Assembly: GCA_003281125.1 (NCBI GenBank)
Contig: QCCW01000009.1
Coordinates: 1 to 32,211 of the forward strand
Length of the DNA: 32,211 nucleotides
From: Prochlorococcus sp. AG-347-N23
GTDB lineage: Bacteria; Cyanobacteriota; Cyanobacteriia; PCC-6307; Cyanobiaceae
Reading direction: 5' to 3'
The notes below the pieces were generated by a model. That model worked only from the letters and a program-made list of their open reading frames with translations, made no database searches and was not told the origin of the DNA. Below, in pieces: positions 1-9,136 of the stretch. The position numbers were made by a program, and so were the translations under genes. Each line of letters opens with the position of its first letter. The first letter of the stretch is position 1.

Positions 1-41
1 ATAGCTTGCTATTATTGAGTTGTTTGATAAATCTAAATAAT

Positions 42-89
42 AAGATTGTTTACACGAATTAAGCAATCTTTCTAAATTCTTGAGAGAAT
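42..89 (+). promoter_or_regulatory. Two inverted repeats in the rpaA leader
   Basis: A 7-base inverted repeat (AAGATTG at 42-48, CAATCTT at 64-70) is followed by a tight 5-base stem (ATTCT at 76-80, TGAG loop, AGAAT at 85-89), both ahead of the rpaA start at 132. They could be a leader structure of the rpaA transcript or the weak end of a gene outside the window. There is no good U-tract, so a classical terminator is not convincing. The remainder of 1-131 holds no gene I can support. Confidence 0.3.
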
Positions 90-131
90 CTTACTACAAA
101 AACTTAATTTTAATTTAATAGTCTATAAAAT

Positions 132-914
132 ATGAAAATTTCAATTCTCTTAATTGAAGATGATCGTGATATGCGTGATTTGGTGGCTAGGCATTTAGAA
201 CATTCTGGATTTGATGTCCAAAAAGCAGAAGATGGCATCAAAGGCCAAGCATTAGCACTTCAATACTCACCAGATTTAATACTCTTAGATTTAATGTTAC
301 CAAATGTTGATGGATTAACTTTATGTCAGAGACTTAGAAGAGATGAAAGAACTTCAAATATTCCAATATTGATGATAACAGCGCTTGGTGGTCTAAAAGA
401 TAAAGTTACCGGTTTTAATTCTGGTGCTGATGACTATATCACTAAACCATTTGATTTAGAGGAATTACATGTACGAATAAAAGCATTATTAAGGAGAACC
501 AACAGAGCACAGCTGAACTCTAGTAATCAGCAAGAAATTTTAAATTATGGTCCCCTTACTCTTGTGCCGGAAAGATTTGAAGCAATATGGTTTGAATCTC
601 CAGTTAGATTAACTCACCTTGAATTTGAGTTACTTCATTGTCTGCTACAAAGGCACGGTCAAACTGTATCACCAGCATTGATTCTTAAAGAGGTATGGGG
701 ATATGAACCTGACGATGATATAGAGACAATAAGGGTTCACATTAGACATTTGCGTACTAAATTAGAACCTGATCCGCGCAAGCCAATATACATAAAAACT
801 GTATATGGTGCTGGGTATTGTTTAGAATTACCAATAGGATCTCAAGTAGAAATTGCAAAGCAAGATTTTATTCAAGCAAGAAAAACTGATTTAATAAATT
901 CCACAATAGATTAA
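132..914 (+). CDS. rpaA: RpaA, OmpR-family response regulator (circadian output)
   Basis: The 260-residue protein has a receiver domain (about 1-120) with acidic pocket E9-D10-D11, phosphoacceptor D53 in LLDLMLP, and TKPF near residue 105. A winged-helix DNA-binding domain follows (about 138-235). The stretches [19 protein letters not shown] and the tail end of the winged helix ([13 protein letters not shown]) are typical of cyanobacterial RpaA rather than RpaB. In freshwater cyanobacteria RpaA is phosphorylated by SasA under KaiC control and sets daily expression cycles; the same job is inferred here. The last 25 residues after ELP are a poorly conserved tail. It is transcribed alone, and its stop lies three bases from the end of the convergent holB. 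The ATG at 132 fits the family start. Confidence 0.93.
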   Translation: MKISILLIEDDRDMRDLVARHLEHSGFDVQKAEDGIKGQALALQYSPDLILLDLMLPNVDGLTLCQRLRRDERTSNIPILMITALGGLKDKVTGFNSGADDYITKPFDLEELHVRIKALLRRTNRAQLNSSNQQEILNYGPLTLVPERFEAIWFESPVRLTHLEFELLHCLLQRHGQTVSPALILKEVWGYEPDDDIETIRVHIRHLRTKLEPDPRKPIYIKTVYGAGYCLELPIGSQVEIAKQDFIQARKTDLINSTID

Positions 915-917
915 ATT

Positions 918-1874
918 TTATAAATCCAATGAAATTTTTAAAAATGTAATCTCCCATGCCAATCTTGGTTGAACGTTTTTTAAGGAAATTTTTAATTGTT
1001 CAAGTTTTTGTACTAAATTAATATTTTTTGTCTTTCTCCACCAAATTATTTGAATTAAATTAACTAAGCAAATCTGTTGAAAAATTTCTAATTTTTCAGA
1101 TATCAGTTTAGATACTTCTAATATCTCTAGACTATCCTTTAATGGATAAGCCAATTTATTTACAATTTCATCAGTTAAATCATTCCAAATTGCAATATTA
1201 TTCAATAATTGACTAGGAGATCCATTGGCAGAGTTTATTAAATCTTCAAACTTTAGTTTTGTATTAATGCTAGATTTAGAAGAATCTAAATAATCTTTTA
1301 AAATAAAATCTATCTGTTTGGAAGAAAAAGATCGAAACTTGATTAATTGACATCTTGAGATTATCGTTTCTAGGAGTAGGTTCAATTTTGATGTCAATAA
1401 TATAAAAATGCCATTATTAGGTTCTTCTAGTGTTTTTAAAAGGCAATTTGAAGATGCTTCGTTTAAAAGGTGAGCATCAATGATTAAAACAATTTTTTTT
1501 TCTGAGTTTATTGATTTTTGACCAAGAAAAGTTTTGATATTACGTATTTGAGCAATCTTAATAATCTCAGATTCACTTTTTGTTTTTTTTTCAAGATCGG
1601 AACTTTGTGCTCCGTTAGCTTCCAAATTAGAATTTGGTTCGATAATTAAAAAATCTGGATGGTTATTGTTGTTAATTTTCTCTTCAATATTTCCTTCCAA
1701 AGAAGATTGCTTGAAAATCTCTTTTATAAATTGGAGAGCAGTTTGTTTTTTTCCTATTCCTTCAGCACCATAAAATATATAACCATTAGCAAATGATTTT
1801 TTTCTAATTATGTTTTCAAGATATTTATTAACTTCTTGATTAGAGAATAAATCATATTTTTTAACCAAAATCAT
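918..1874 (-). CDS. holB: DNA polymerase III delta-prime subunit (clamp loader)
   Basis: This 318-residue AAA+ protein is the delta-prime part of the clamp loader that places the beta clamp on DNA. Visible motifs are a P-loop-like GAEGIGKK at 36-43, LLKTLEEP at 145-152 and the SRC motif at 173-175, which in clamp-loader subunits contributes the arginine finger to a neighbouring ATP site. The four-cysteine zinc module common in this family is not evident. The C-terminal third is divergent and Lys/Asn-rich. It is the last gene of copA-tmk-holB: its ATG overlaps the tmk stop in an ATGA arrangement, implying translational coupling. The tmk-holB pairing is common in bacteria and supports the call. 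Confidence 0.88.
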   Translation of the reverse strand: MILVKKYDLFSNQEVNKYLENIIRKKSFANGYIFYGAEGIGKKQTALQFIKEIFKQSSLEGNIEEKINNNNHPDFLIIEPNSNLEANGAQSSDLEKKTKSESEIIKIAQIRNIKTFLGQKSINSEKKIVLIIDAHLLNEASSNCLLKTLEEPNNGIFILLTSKLNLLLETIISRCQLIKFRSFSSKQIDFILKDYLDSSKSSINTKLKFEDLINSANGSPSQLLNNIAIWNDLTDEIVNKLAYPLKDSLEILEVSKLISEKLEIFQQICLVNLIQIIWWRKTKNINLVQKLEQLKISLKNVQPRLAWEITFLKISLDL

Positions 1875-2509
1875 TTGTCACTAGAAAAATTGTTTAATAT
1901 AGTATCTTTAATTTCATTTGAAATAGTTTTAATATTTTGGGTAGCAGATATTACTTTCCAGTTTTTTTGTTTGGCAATTAGTTTGAAGCCTTGATTAACT
2001 TTTTCTAAAAATCTAATGCCTTCTGATTCTATTCTATCTGGAATTTCATTTTTTCTTCGCAAGATACTTTCCAATGGAGAAATTTCTAAGAAGAAAGTTA
2101 GGTCAGGATATTCACCTTGACACACAATAGATTCAAGATTCTTGATTATTTCTAAATTTATTTTTCTTCCATAACCTTGATAAGCCAGGGTAGAATCTGA
2201 AAATCTATCACTAATTACCCAATCATTATTATTTAAAGCCGGTGTAATAACTTTTGAAACATGTTCAGCTCTGTCGGCTGAATAAAGTAATAATTCTGCA
2301 AGCGATGAAGGTTTATTATTTTCATTGTTATCAAGAATAAGTCCTCTTAATTTTTTACCCAAAAGGCTTCCTCCTGGCTCTCTTGTTGTGATTAATTTAG
2401 ATCCTGTTTTCATTAGCCCACTACTAGGGAGCCATCTAGATATTTCATCTACTTGGGTAGTCTTACCACATCCATCAATACCTTCAATAACAATAAATTT
2501 TCCTTTCAT
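1871..2509 (-). CDS. tmk: Thymidylate kinase
   Basis: The 212-residue protein phosphorylates dTMP to dTDP in dTTP synthesis. It carries the P-loop GIDGCGKTT at 10-18, TREPGG at 42-47, the DRF signature at 101-103 followed by YQG at 110-112, and a LID segment with DRIE near residues 157-160. The length is normal for the family. The ATG directly abuts the stop of copA (TAA then ATG with no spacer), and its own stop overlaps the start of holB. It must therefore be translated from a copA-tmk-holB message or from a promoter inside copA. Confidence 0.95.
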   Translation of the reverse strand: MKGKFIVIEGIDGCGKTTQVDEISRWLPSSGLMKTGSKLITTREPGGSLLGKKLRGLILDNNENNKPSSLAELLLYSADRAEHVSKVITPALNNNDWVISDRFSDSTLAYQGYGRKINLEIIKNLESIVCQGEYPDLTFFLEISPLESILRRKNEIPDRIESEGIRFLEKVNQGFKLIAKQKNWKVISATQNIKTISNEIKDTILNNFSSDK

Positions 2510-4807
2510 TTAATCCAAATATAAAGCATTAATTACAACTGTAATAGAGCTAAAAGCCATTAATAATGCTGCTATTGAGGGAGTAAGAAGAATGCCATAT
2601 TTGGGGAATAAAATGCCCGCAGCTATGGGTAAAGCCACTAAATTGTAACCAAAAGCCCATATTAGATTCTGTTTTATTTTTTTTATAGTTTTTTTTGCAA
2701 GATTTAATGCGTAGGGTAATCCATTTAGTCGATCTCCCATTAATACTACATCTGCGTTTGCCTTAGCTATTTGAGTTCCTGATCCAACTGCAATTCCTAA
2801 GTCTGATGATGCCAAGGCTGGGACATCATTAATACCATCGCCAATCATAGCTACTTTATGATTGATTTTTAAATTTTCTATAGTCTTAAGTTTCATTTGA
2901 GGAAGAAGATCCCATTTTACTTCTGTTTCTTTACATCCAATTTTTTTTGCTAAGGCTAAAACTGTTTGCTTTCTATCTCCACTTAAAATATTAATTTTAA
3001 ATTTGTTTTCTCTCAAATTTTGAACTGTTTTTATTGAATCCTCTCTGAGTAAATCTCCTAATAAGATAAAGCCTAGTAACTTATCTTTTATACTCACTCC
3101 AATGATTGTATTCGTTTGTGTTTCTTCATTTTCAATTACTTTTTTTGCATCATTATCAAAAATTATTCCTTGGCTTAATAACCATTCAATATTTCCAATA
3201 TTAATAAGACCATCAATTGAATCAAGTTTTCCAGAAATACCTCTACCTGAATGGGTGAAAATTTTTTTTATTGGAAATAAAGTTAAATTTTGTTTTTGGG
3301 CCTCTTGAATTAAAGCATGTGCGATTGGATGTCTGCTCTCCTTTTCTAAGCTGGCAGCTATTCTTAATAAGAATGAATGATCATTATTGTTTTTATAACC
3401 AACAATGAAAGGCTTACCTTTTGTTAATGTACCGGTCTTATCAAAGATAATATGATTAATTTTTGAAGCAATCTCTATTTTGTCACCTCCTTTAAATAAA
3501 ACCCCTTTTTTTGCAGCTTTACCTGATGCGACAGTAATTACTGTTGGTGTAGCTAAACCTAATGCACAAGGACAAGCTATTACTAAAACAGCAATTGATA
3601 ATTGAATTGCCAAACTCAAGAAATTTTCAGCATTACTTCCAAGAGAACTATGAAGTGTGTGGCTTGAGTCCGTTATAAATTGATTATGATTATTATTTAG
3701 TAAATCAGGCCAAATGTGTTTTGCCCCTTTCCACCAAAAAAAGAAACTTAAAGTGGCAAAAATAAGTACAAAGTAAGTAAATTTCCCTGCAATATTGTCA
3801 GCAATTCTCTGAATGGAAGGTTTTTTAGCATTTACAGATTCAATCAGACTTACTAGTTTTGCAAGAGAAGAATCCCCTCCTACTTTTTGTACTTTTAGTT
3901 TAAGAGTTGAATTAAGGTTTAAGGATCCACTAGATAAAGTTTCACCTTCTTTTACTTCGATAGGTTTAGATTCTCCAGTAATATGTGAGACATCAACATA
4001 TGAATTTCCCTTAGTAACAATGCAATCAGCAGGGACTCTATCACCTGCTAAAACTTGAATCTCTTGATTTGGTTTTAAAGCATTTATTCTAATTGACTTT
4101 AATTGATTATTTTCTGTGTAGATATTTGCTATTTCAGGTTGAAGATCTAATAACTCTCCAATTGATGAGCCAGTTTGATATCTAGCTCTTTCTTCTAAGA
4201 AACGCCCTATAAGTATAAATCCCAATAACATAACTGGTTCATTAAAGAAACAAGGAAAACCAGTAGTAGGAAATATTAAGGATAGAAGACTTGTTGTATA
4301 TGCGCTAGTTACTCCAAGAGCTACTAAAGAATCCATATCCGGGCGGTTCTTTATAAATGATTTAAATCCATTAATAATTATTTTTCTTCCAGGCAACATT
4401 AAAGCTAATGTTGCTAATGAGGCGTGAAAAAATAAATTACCTAATATTGGAAAATTTATATATCTTCCTTCTGCTAGATGACCTAAACCTGAAAATAATA
4501 AAAGTATTAGAGCAAAAGTGAGTTTTTGCCATTGATTATTCCAATTCTTTTTTTTTTCTAATTCTTCTTTATTTATTTTTTTTGAAAAATCATTAATGTA
4601 TATTTTTGATGGAAAACCATTCTCTTTTAGGGTATCAAGAACTGTTTCTATCTCTATGTGTCTCTGACTAAATTCAAAATATGCACTTTCAGTGAGTAAG
4701 TTAACAGAAACATTTTCAATACCATCAGAATTATTTAATATTTTTTCAACAGTACTAACGCAACCACCGCACTTCATTCCTGTGATGCTTAATTGAATGC
4801 TCTCCAT
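2510..4807 (-). CDS. copA: Copper-type P1B ATPase (CopA/PacS/CtaA family)
   Basis: This 765-residue heavy-metal pump begins with an HMA domain (CGGC at 13-16). It has TGES at 277-280 in the actuator domain, the CPC metal-site motif at 412-414 inside a membrane helix, the phosphorylated DKTGT (D456), HP at 493-494 and GDGIND at 656-661. Hydrophobic segments are placed as in eight-helix P1B pumps. CPC plus one CxxC domain point to monovalent copper. In cyanobacteria such pumps supply copper to plastocyanin across the plasma or thylakoid membrane; which membrane this one uses cannot be read from sequence. The loop before the CPC helix (about 358-397) is long and contains four histidines. It is the first gene of the set with tmk and holB. 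Confidence 0.92.
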   Translation of the reverse strand: MESIQLSITGMKCGGCVSTVEKILNNSDGIENVSVNLLTESAYFEFSQRHIEIETVLDTLKENGFPSKIYINDFSKKINKEELEKKKNWNNQWQKLTFALILLLFSGLGHLAEGRYINFPILGNLFFHASLATLALMLPGRKIIINGFKSFIKNRPDMDSLVALGVTSAYTTSLLSLIFPTTGFPCFFNEPVMLLGFILIGRFLEERARYQTGSSIGELLDLQPEIANIYTENNQLKSIRINALKPNQEIQVLAGDRVPADCIVTKGNSYVDVSHITGESKPIEVKEGETLSSGSLNLNSTLKLKVQKVGGDSSLAKLVSLIESVNAKKPSIQRIADNIAGKFTYFVLIFATLSFFFWWKGAKHIWPDLLNNNHNQFITDSSHTLHSSLGSNAENFLSLAIQLSIAVLVIACPCALGLATPTVITVASGKAAKKGVLFKGGDKIEIASKINHIIFDKTGTLTKGKPFIVGYKNNNDHSFLLRIAASLEKESRHPIAHALIQEAQKQNLTLFPIKKIFTHSGRGISGKLDSIDGLINIGNIEWLLSQGIIFDNDAKKVIENEETQTNTIIGVSIKDKLLGFILLGDLLREDSIKTVQNLRENKFKINILSGDRKQTVLALAKKIGCKETEVKWDLLPQMKLKTIENLKINHKVAMIGDGINDVPALASSDLGIAVGSGTQIAKANADVVLMGDRLNGLPYALNLAKKTIKKIKQNLIWAFGYNLVALPIAAGILFPKYGILLTPSIAALLMAFSSITVVINALYLD

Positions 4808-4818
4808 ATTCTTATCAT

Positions 4819-4843
4819 TGAAGCGAATAAATGCTTGGCTTCA
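4819..4843. promoter_or_regulatory. Inverted repeat upstream of copA
   Basis: TGAAGC (4819-4824) and GCTTCA (4838-4843) form a 6-base inverted repeat, 11 bases ahead of the copA start codon. It could be a regulator-binding site or an RNA hairpin in the copA leader. One short repeat in AT-rich sequence is weak evidence. Confidence 0.2.
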
Positions 4844-4900
4844 TTTTCAACTATAATAATAAATGTAATAGACTTTTTAAATAGTTAATTTTTAAATTAT

Positions 4901-4906
4901 TATACT
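4901..4906 (+). promoter_or_regulatory. Possible -10 element for ycf3
   Basis: TATACT lies 21 bases before the GTG start of ycf3 and resembles a sigma-70 type -10 box. Another, TATAAT, occurs further upstream near 4851. No clear -35 is visible, which is usual for this kind of genome, so the choice between them is open. Confidence 0.3.
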
Positions 4907-4927
4907 ATACTTATTAGATTTAAAGCA

Positions 4928-5449
4928 GTGCCTAGTAATCAAAACAGAGATAATTTTATTGATAAAGCATTCACTGTAATTGCTGAATCTATAGTTAAAA
5001 TAATGCCTATTGCAGAAAAAGAAAAAAAGGCTTACATTTACTACCGAGATGGCCTAGCAGCTCAAAATAATGGGGATTATTCGGAAGCTTTAGAGTATTA
5101 CAAAGAGAGTTTACAACTGGAAGAAAATAAAATCGATAGGGGTGAGACTCTTAAAAATATGGCAATTATATATATGAGTAATGGTGAAGAGGATTTGTCT
5201 ATTGAAACTTATGAAAAAGCATTAGCAGAAAATCCTAAACAGCCATCATGCTTAAAAAATATAGGTTTAATTTATGAAAAAAGAGGAAGATATGCCGAGC
5301 AAAATGGTGATTTAGATCAGAGAGATATTTGGTTTGATAAAGCTGCAGAAGTTTGGTCTAAAGCAGTTAAATTATATCCTGGTGGATATTTAGATATTGA
5401 GAATTGGCTTAAAAACTCAGGAAGAAGTTCAATCGATATGTATCTCTAA
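4928..5449 (+). CDS. ycf3: Ycf3, photosystem I assembly TPR protein
   Basis: The 173-residue protein contains tandem tetratricopeptide repeats from about residue 35 to 150 ([20 protein letters not shown] and following units). The N-terminus, [12 protein letters not shown], matches the conserved Ycf3 opening. Ycf3 is a thylakoid-associated chaperone needed to build photosystem I, probably by presenting PsaA and PsaB. The start is GTG at 4928; it fits the family because the Pro-Ser-Asn opening aligns with other Ycf3 proteins. It is transcribed alone, divergent from copA and ending six bases from the convergent radA. Confidence 0.92.
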   Translation: MPSNQNRDNFIDKAFTVIAESIVKIMPIAEKEKKAYIYYRDGLAAQNNGDYSEALEYYKESLQLEENKIDRGETLKNMAIIYMSNGEEDLSIETYEKALAENPKQPSCLKNIGLIYEKRGRYAEQNGDLDQRDIWFDKAAEVWSKAVKLYPGGYLDIENWLKNSGRSSIDMYL

Positions 5450-5455
5450 TATTTT

Positions 5456-6808
5456 TTACTGTGATAAAGCATATTTAACTGCTTCTTTTATATTAGAAAT
5501 CTCTTTAATATTGATTGAATTTTGAAAATGATCATTTAGATCCTCATCTAATATTGGCACTATTACATTTTTAATTCCTAGTCTTGCAGCTTCCTCTATC
5601 TTTGCACGCAGGTTATTCGATTTTCTAACTTGACCGCTCAAACCCAACTCTCCAATAAATGAGCTGTTTGCCAAAGGAGGAATATTTTTTAAACTTGATA
5701 AAATTGAAATTGCTACGCCTAAGTCAGATGAAGGATCATTGATCTCAAAACCACCCCCAGTAGCAATATAACAATCAAATTCAGCTAATTTAATGCCTAC
5801 GTGTTTTTCAATAACAGCAAGTATTTGATGTAATCTGTTAATACTAATTCCAGTTGTAGTTCTTCTCGGGTTACTGTAGAAAGTTTTATTTACTAATGCT
5901 TGTATATCAACTGCAAATGGTCGAGTACCTTCATTTGTGATAGTAGTTGTTACACCTGATATGTTTTCTTTATTAGTAAAGATTGAAGTTGGGTTTTTTA
6001 CTTCTTTTAAGCCTTTTTCAAGCATTTCAAAAATCCCTATTTCAAAGGTCGATCCAAATCGATTTTTTATACTTCTTAGTAATCTATGAGAAGAAATTTT
6101 ATCTCCTTCAAAGTTTATTACTACATCAACTAAATGCTCTAGAGTTTTCGGACCAGCTAAAGCTCCATCTTTGGTGACATGACCAATAATTAGGAGTGCA
6201 ATATTATTTTGTTTTGCTAGATTCTGCAATTCAGAAGAACATTCTCTAACTTGAGAAACCGATCCTTGAGAACTTTCCATCTCATGATTATGAATAGCTT
6301 GAATACTATCGATAATTGCGAAACATGGATTTACACGTTTGATCTCTTCAATTATTAAATATAAATTAGTTTCTGCAAAAATTTTTAAATCAATACTCTT
6401 CTGATCTAATCTTTCCCATCTAATTTTTACTTGTTCTAAAGATTCTTCTGCAGTTACGTACAAAACTTTCTCGTTGAGTGATATTTTTCCTGCTGATTGC
6501 AGAACTATTGTGCTTTTCCCTATCCCAGGCTCTCCTCCAAGTAACACAACAGATCCAGGCACTATCCCACCTCCAAGAACTCGATCAAACTCGTTAAAAC
6601 CACTAGTAAATCTTGATATTTTTTTAGATGAAATTTCATTAAACGGTATAGCTTTCTGACTATTTTTTATATCTTGATTTTTAGATCTTTTGCTTTTCAT
6701 TTCTTCGACAATGGAATTCCATGAGTTGCAACTAAGGCATTTACCAAAGTATTGAGAAGTTTCAGTTCCGCAATTTTGACAAATAAAAGTCGACAATTTG
6801 CTAGACAT
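5456..6808 (-). CDS. radA: DNA repair protein RadA
   Basis: The 450-residue protein has a four-cysteine zinc finger (C10, C13, C24, C27), a RecA-like ATPase core with Walker A GGEPGIGKST at 91-100, the RadA-specific KNRFG at 248-252, and a C-terminal Lon-protease-like domain (about 290-450, with ATGGGFEI and SSDLGVAISILSS). RadA is a branch-migration ATPase that extends strand exchange during recombinational repair. Length and domain order are normal. It is a single-gene unit, divergent from rpaB and convergent with ycf3. The ATG start sits just before the zinc finger. Confidence 0.96.
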   Translation of the reverse strand: MSSKLSTFICQNCGTETSQYFGKCLSCNSWNSIVEEMKSKRSKNQDIKNSQKAIPFNEISSKKISRFTSGFNEFDRVLGGGIVPGSVVLLGGEPGIGKSTIVLQSAGKISLNEKVLYVTAEESLEQVKIRWERLDQKSIDLKIFAETNLYLIIEEIKRVNPCFAIIDSIQAIHNHEMESSQGSVSQVRECSSELQNLAKQNNIALLIIGHVTKDGALAGPKTLEHLVDVVINFEGDKISSHRLLRSIKNRFGSTFEIGIFEMLEKGLKEVKNPTSIFTNKENISGVTTTITNEGTRPFAVDIQALVNKTFYSNPRRTTTGISINRLHQILAVIEKHVGIKLAEFDCYIATGGGFEINDPSSDLGVAISILSSLKNIPPLANSSFIGELGLSGQVRKSNNLRAKIEEAARLGIKNVIVPILDEDLNDHFQNSINIKEISNIKEAVKYALSQ

Positions 6809-6916
6809 TTAGTTTTTTAAATTAAGTAGTGGAACTAGAATATTTGGGATATTGCCCCTCTACAAGTTAGATTAGGTTAATAATAAATTCTCTTACTGAT
6901 TAGCTAATAGAAACAA

Positions 6917-7663
6917 ATGGCTCTATCTAGTCAAACTAAAGAAACAATCCTTGTCGCAGATGACGAGGCAAGTATTAGAAGAATTCTGGAGACGCGTCTT
7001 TCCATGATTGGCTATAAAGTTGTAACTGCAAGTGATGGGAAAGAGGCACTGAAGTTATTTAAAGATTATGAGCCTGATCTAGTAGTGCTTGACGTAATGA
7101 TGCCAAAGTTAGATGGCTATGGAGTTTGTCAAGAATTAAGGAAGGATTCTGATGTCCCAATAGTTATGTTAACTGCATTAGGAGATGTTGCAGATAGGAT
7201 AACAGGCTTAGAATTAGGGGCTGACGATTACGTAGTTAAACCATTTAGCCCCAAGGAATTAGAAGCTAGAATAAGGTGTGTTCTTAGAAGAATCGATAAA
7301 GAACAAATTCCTGGAATGCCTAATTCAGGATTAATTGTGGTTACTGATATAAAAATTGATACAAATCGAAGACAAGTTTTTAAAAGTGATGAGAGAATCA
7401 GATTAACTGGGATGGAATTTAGTCTTTTAGAGCTTTTGGTGAGTAGGTCAGGAGAGCCCTTTAGTAGAGGAGAAATTTTGAAAGAGGTTTGGGGATATAC
7501 GCCCGAGAGACATGTAGATACAAGAGTAGTCGATGTTCATATATCGAGATTAAGATCAAAGCTGGAGGCAGATCCTGCAAATCCAGAGTTAATATTAACA
7601 GCGAGAGGCACAGGATATCTTTTTCAAAGGATAGTTGATATTTCTCCTTTTGATAGTAAATAA
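6917..7663 (+). CDS. rpaB: RpaB (Ycf27), OmpR-family response regulator
   Basis: The 248-residue regulator has a receiver domain with acidic pair D15-D16, phosphoacceptor D59 in VVLDVMMPKLDGYG, and VVKPFSP, followed by a winged-helix domain ending in LTARGTGYLFQ. The sequence matches the highly conserved RpaB/Ycf27 group. In other cyanobacteria its kinase is NblS (Hik33) and it binds HLR1 sites to control high-light and photosystem genes. I did not find a convincing HLR1 pair in its own 108-base upstream region. Its TAA stop is followed at once by the ATG of plsX, so the regulator and the lipid genes downstream are likely on one transcript. Confidence 0.95.
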   Translation: MALSSQTKETILVADDEASIRRILETRLSMIGYKVVTASDGKEALKLFKDYEPDLVVLDVMMPKLDGYGVCQELRKDSDVPIVMLTALGDVADRITGLELGADDYVVKPFSPKELEARIRCVLRRIDKEQIPGMPNSGLIVVTDIKIDTNRRQVFKSDERIRLTGMEFSLLELLVSRSGEPFSRGEILKEVWGYTPERHVDTRVVDVHISRLRSKLEADPANPELILTARGTGYLFQRIVDISPFDSK

Positions 7664-9082
7664 ATGGCGAAAGAAACTGTCCCTAAAATTAATAAGTCCA
7701 GAGCTATAAGAAGATTAGTTATTTGGTATAAGAGAAACTCGGCTGTAACTTCTATAGTTGATACTGCTGCTAATTCTGCAGCAACTGCTGGTAATGTGGC
7801 GGGGAATGTTGTTTCTGGTGCTGGATCTGTAGTAAGCACAGCAAGTAATGTTGCTAGTAATGTAGCAGGAAATGTAGCTGGTAACGTAGTTTCAAGCGCT
7901 GAATCTGTTGTTAATACTGCTAGCAGTGTAGTTTCAAATGCTGGCATATTGGCTAAAAATACATTACAGCCATTAGTTTTTGATCCATTAAAAAGATTAC
8001 AAAATAGCGATAATATTTTGGATAATTTGGAGGAAACTCATTCTAATAGGATTTGGATAGCAGTTGATGGCATGGGTGGAGATCATGCTCCTGGGCCGAT
8101 TCTTGAGGGTTGTCTTGAAGCCATAAGTAGATTTCCGATAAATATAAAGTTTGTTGGCAAGATTGAAGAAGTGAAAAATGCAGCAGAAAAAACTGGTTTA
8201 ACAGAATTACTTGAAAAAGAAATAGAAAATAATCGTTTTGAATTAATTGATAGTGATGATCCTATAGGAATGAATGAAGAAGCTACTACAGTCAGAAAAA
8301 GGAAAAACGCTAGTATAAATGTTGCAATGGATTTAGTAAGAAATAATAAAGCAAAAGCTGTTTATTCAGCTGGAAATTCAGGTGCAATGATGGCTTCTGC
8401 CATATTTAGAATTGGGAGATTGAAAGGGATTGATAGACCAGCTATAGGCGCATTATTTCCAACAAGGGATCAAACTCGCCCTGTATTAGTTTTAGATGTT
8501 GGTGCAAATACTGATTGTAAACCCTCTTATCTACATCAATTTGCTCTGCTTGGTAATATTTATGCAAAAGATGTCTTGCAAGTCAAAAAACCAAGAATTG
8601 GCCTCTTAAATATCGGAGAAGAAGAATGCAAAGGTAATGATTTATCTCTTAAAACATTTGAACTATTGTCTACTGAAAAAAGTTTTGATTTTGGAGGTAA
8701 TTGTGAAGGTCGAGATGTATTGTCAGGTAGTTTTGATGTAGTCGTCTGTGATGGGTTTACCGGTAATATATTATTGAAGTTTCTTGAATCAGTAGGAGGC
8801 GTTTTATTAGATATTTTGAGATCTGAGCTGCCAAGAGGAAGGCGTGGGAAAGTTGGTTCAGCTTTTTTAAAGAGTAATCTACTCAGAATAAAAAAAAGGT
8901 TAGATCATGCTGAGCATGGTGGTGCCTTACTACTTGGGGTAAATGGTATTTGCGTGATTGGCCATGGTAGTAGTAAGTCCTTATCCGTTGTTAGTGCTCT
9001 TAGATTAGCTCACTCGGCAGTGAATCATAACGTGATGGAAAATTTAAATCAACTTCAAAAGCTTCAAGTTTTAAATTCATAA
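7664..9082 (+). CDS. plsX: PlsX, phosphate acyltransferase with repetitive N-terminal extension
   Basis: PlsX converts acyl-ACP to acyl-phosphate, the acyl donor for the first step of phospholipid synthesis. The conserved core begins near residue 131 (WIAVDGMGGDHAPG) and continues through NEEATTVRKRKNAS, AGNSGAMMAS, GLLNIGEEECKG and DGFTGNI to the end, giving the usual length of about 340. Ahead of it lie about 130 extra residues: a basic segment (KSRAIRRLVIWYKR, 11-24), then an Ala/Val/Ser/Asn/Gly-rich region (about 27-95) with two 26-residue repeats (42-67 and 68-93). The ATG at 7664 abuts the rpaB stop and opens the frame, so the extension is probably translated; a shorter start at M137 would remove core residues. 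The extension may be an amphipathic membrane-binding helix, but this is inference. Confidence 0.92.
   Translation: MAKETVPKINKSRAIRRLVIWYKRNSAVTSIVDTAANSAATAGNVAGNVVSGAGSVVSTASNVASNVAGNVAGNVVSSAESVVNTASSVVSNAGILAKNTLQPLVFDPLKRLQNSDNILDNLEETHSNRIWIAVDGMGGDHAPGPILEGCLEAISRFPINIKFVGKIEEVKNAAEKTGLTELLEKEIENNRFELIDSDDPIGMNEEATTVRKRKNASINVAMDLVRNNKAKAVYSAGNSGAMMASAIFRIGRLKGIDRPAIGALFPTRDQTRPVLVLDVGANTDCKPSYLHQFALLGNIYAKDVLQVKKPRIGLLNIGEEECKGNDLSLKTFELLSTEKSFDFGGNCEGRDVLSGSFDVVVCDGFTGNILLKFLESVGGVLLDILRSELPRGRRGKVGSAFLKSNLLRIKKRLDHAEHGGALLLGVNGICVIGHGSSKSLSVVSALRLAHSAVNHNVMENLNQLQKLQVLNS
7787..7942 (+). repeat. Two tandem 78-base coding repeats in plsX
   Basis: Units 7787-7864 and 7865-7942 each encode 26 residues beginning AGNVAGNVVS. 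Twenty of 26 residues are identical, yet only five of those twenty use the same codon. This pattern indicates an old duplication held at the protein level, not a recent DNA slippage product. Confidence 0.85.
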
Positions 9083-9136
9083 AACATATTTTGTCAAATT
9101 TATGTTTGACTAATATAAGTAACTAAAAAAACTCTT

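Noticed and set aside
7624..7947. Antisense 107-codon open frame across the plsX repeats
   Set aside because: It mirrors the Ala/Val/Ser repeat on the sense strand, giving Thr/Leu/Ala repetition; such repeats lack stop codons on both strands. It overlaps well-supported rpaB and plsX coding sequence.
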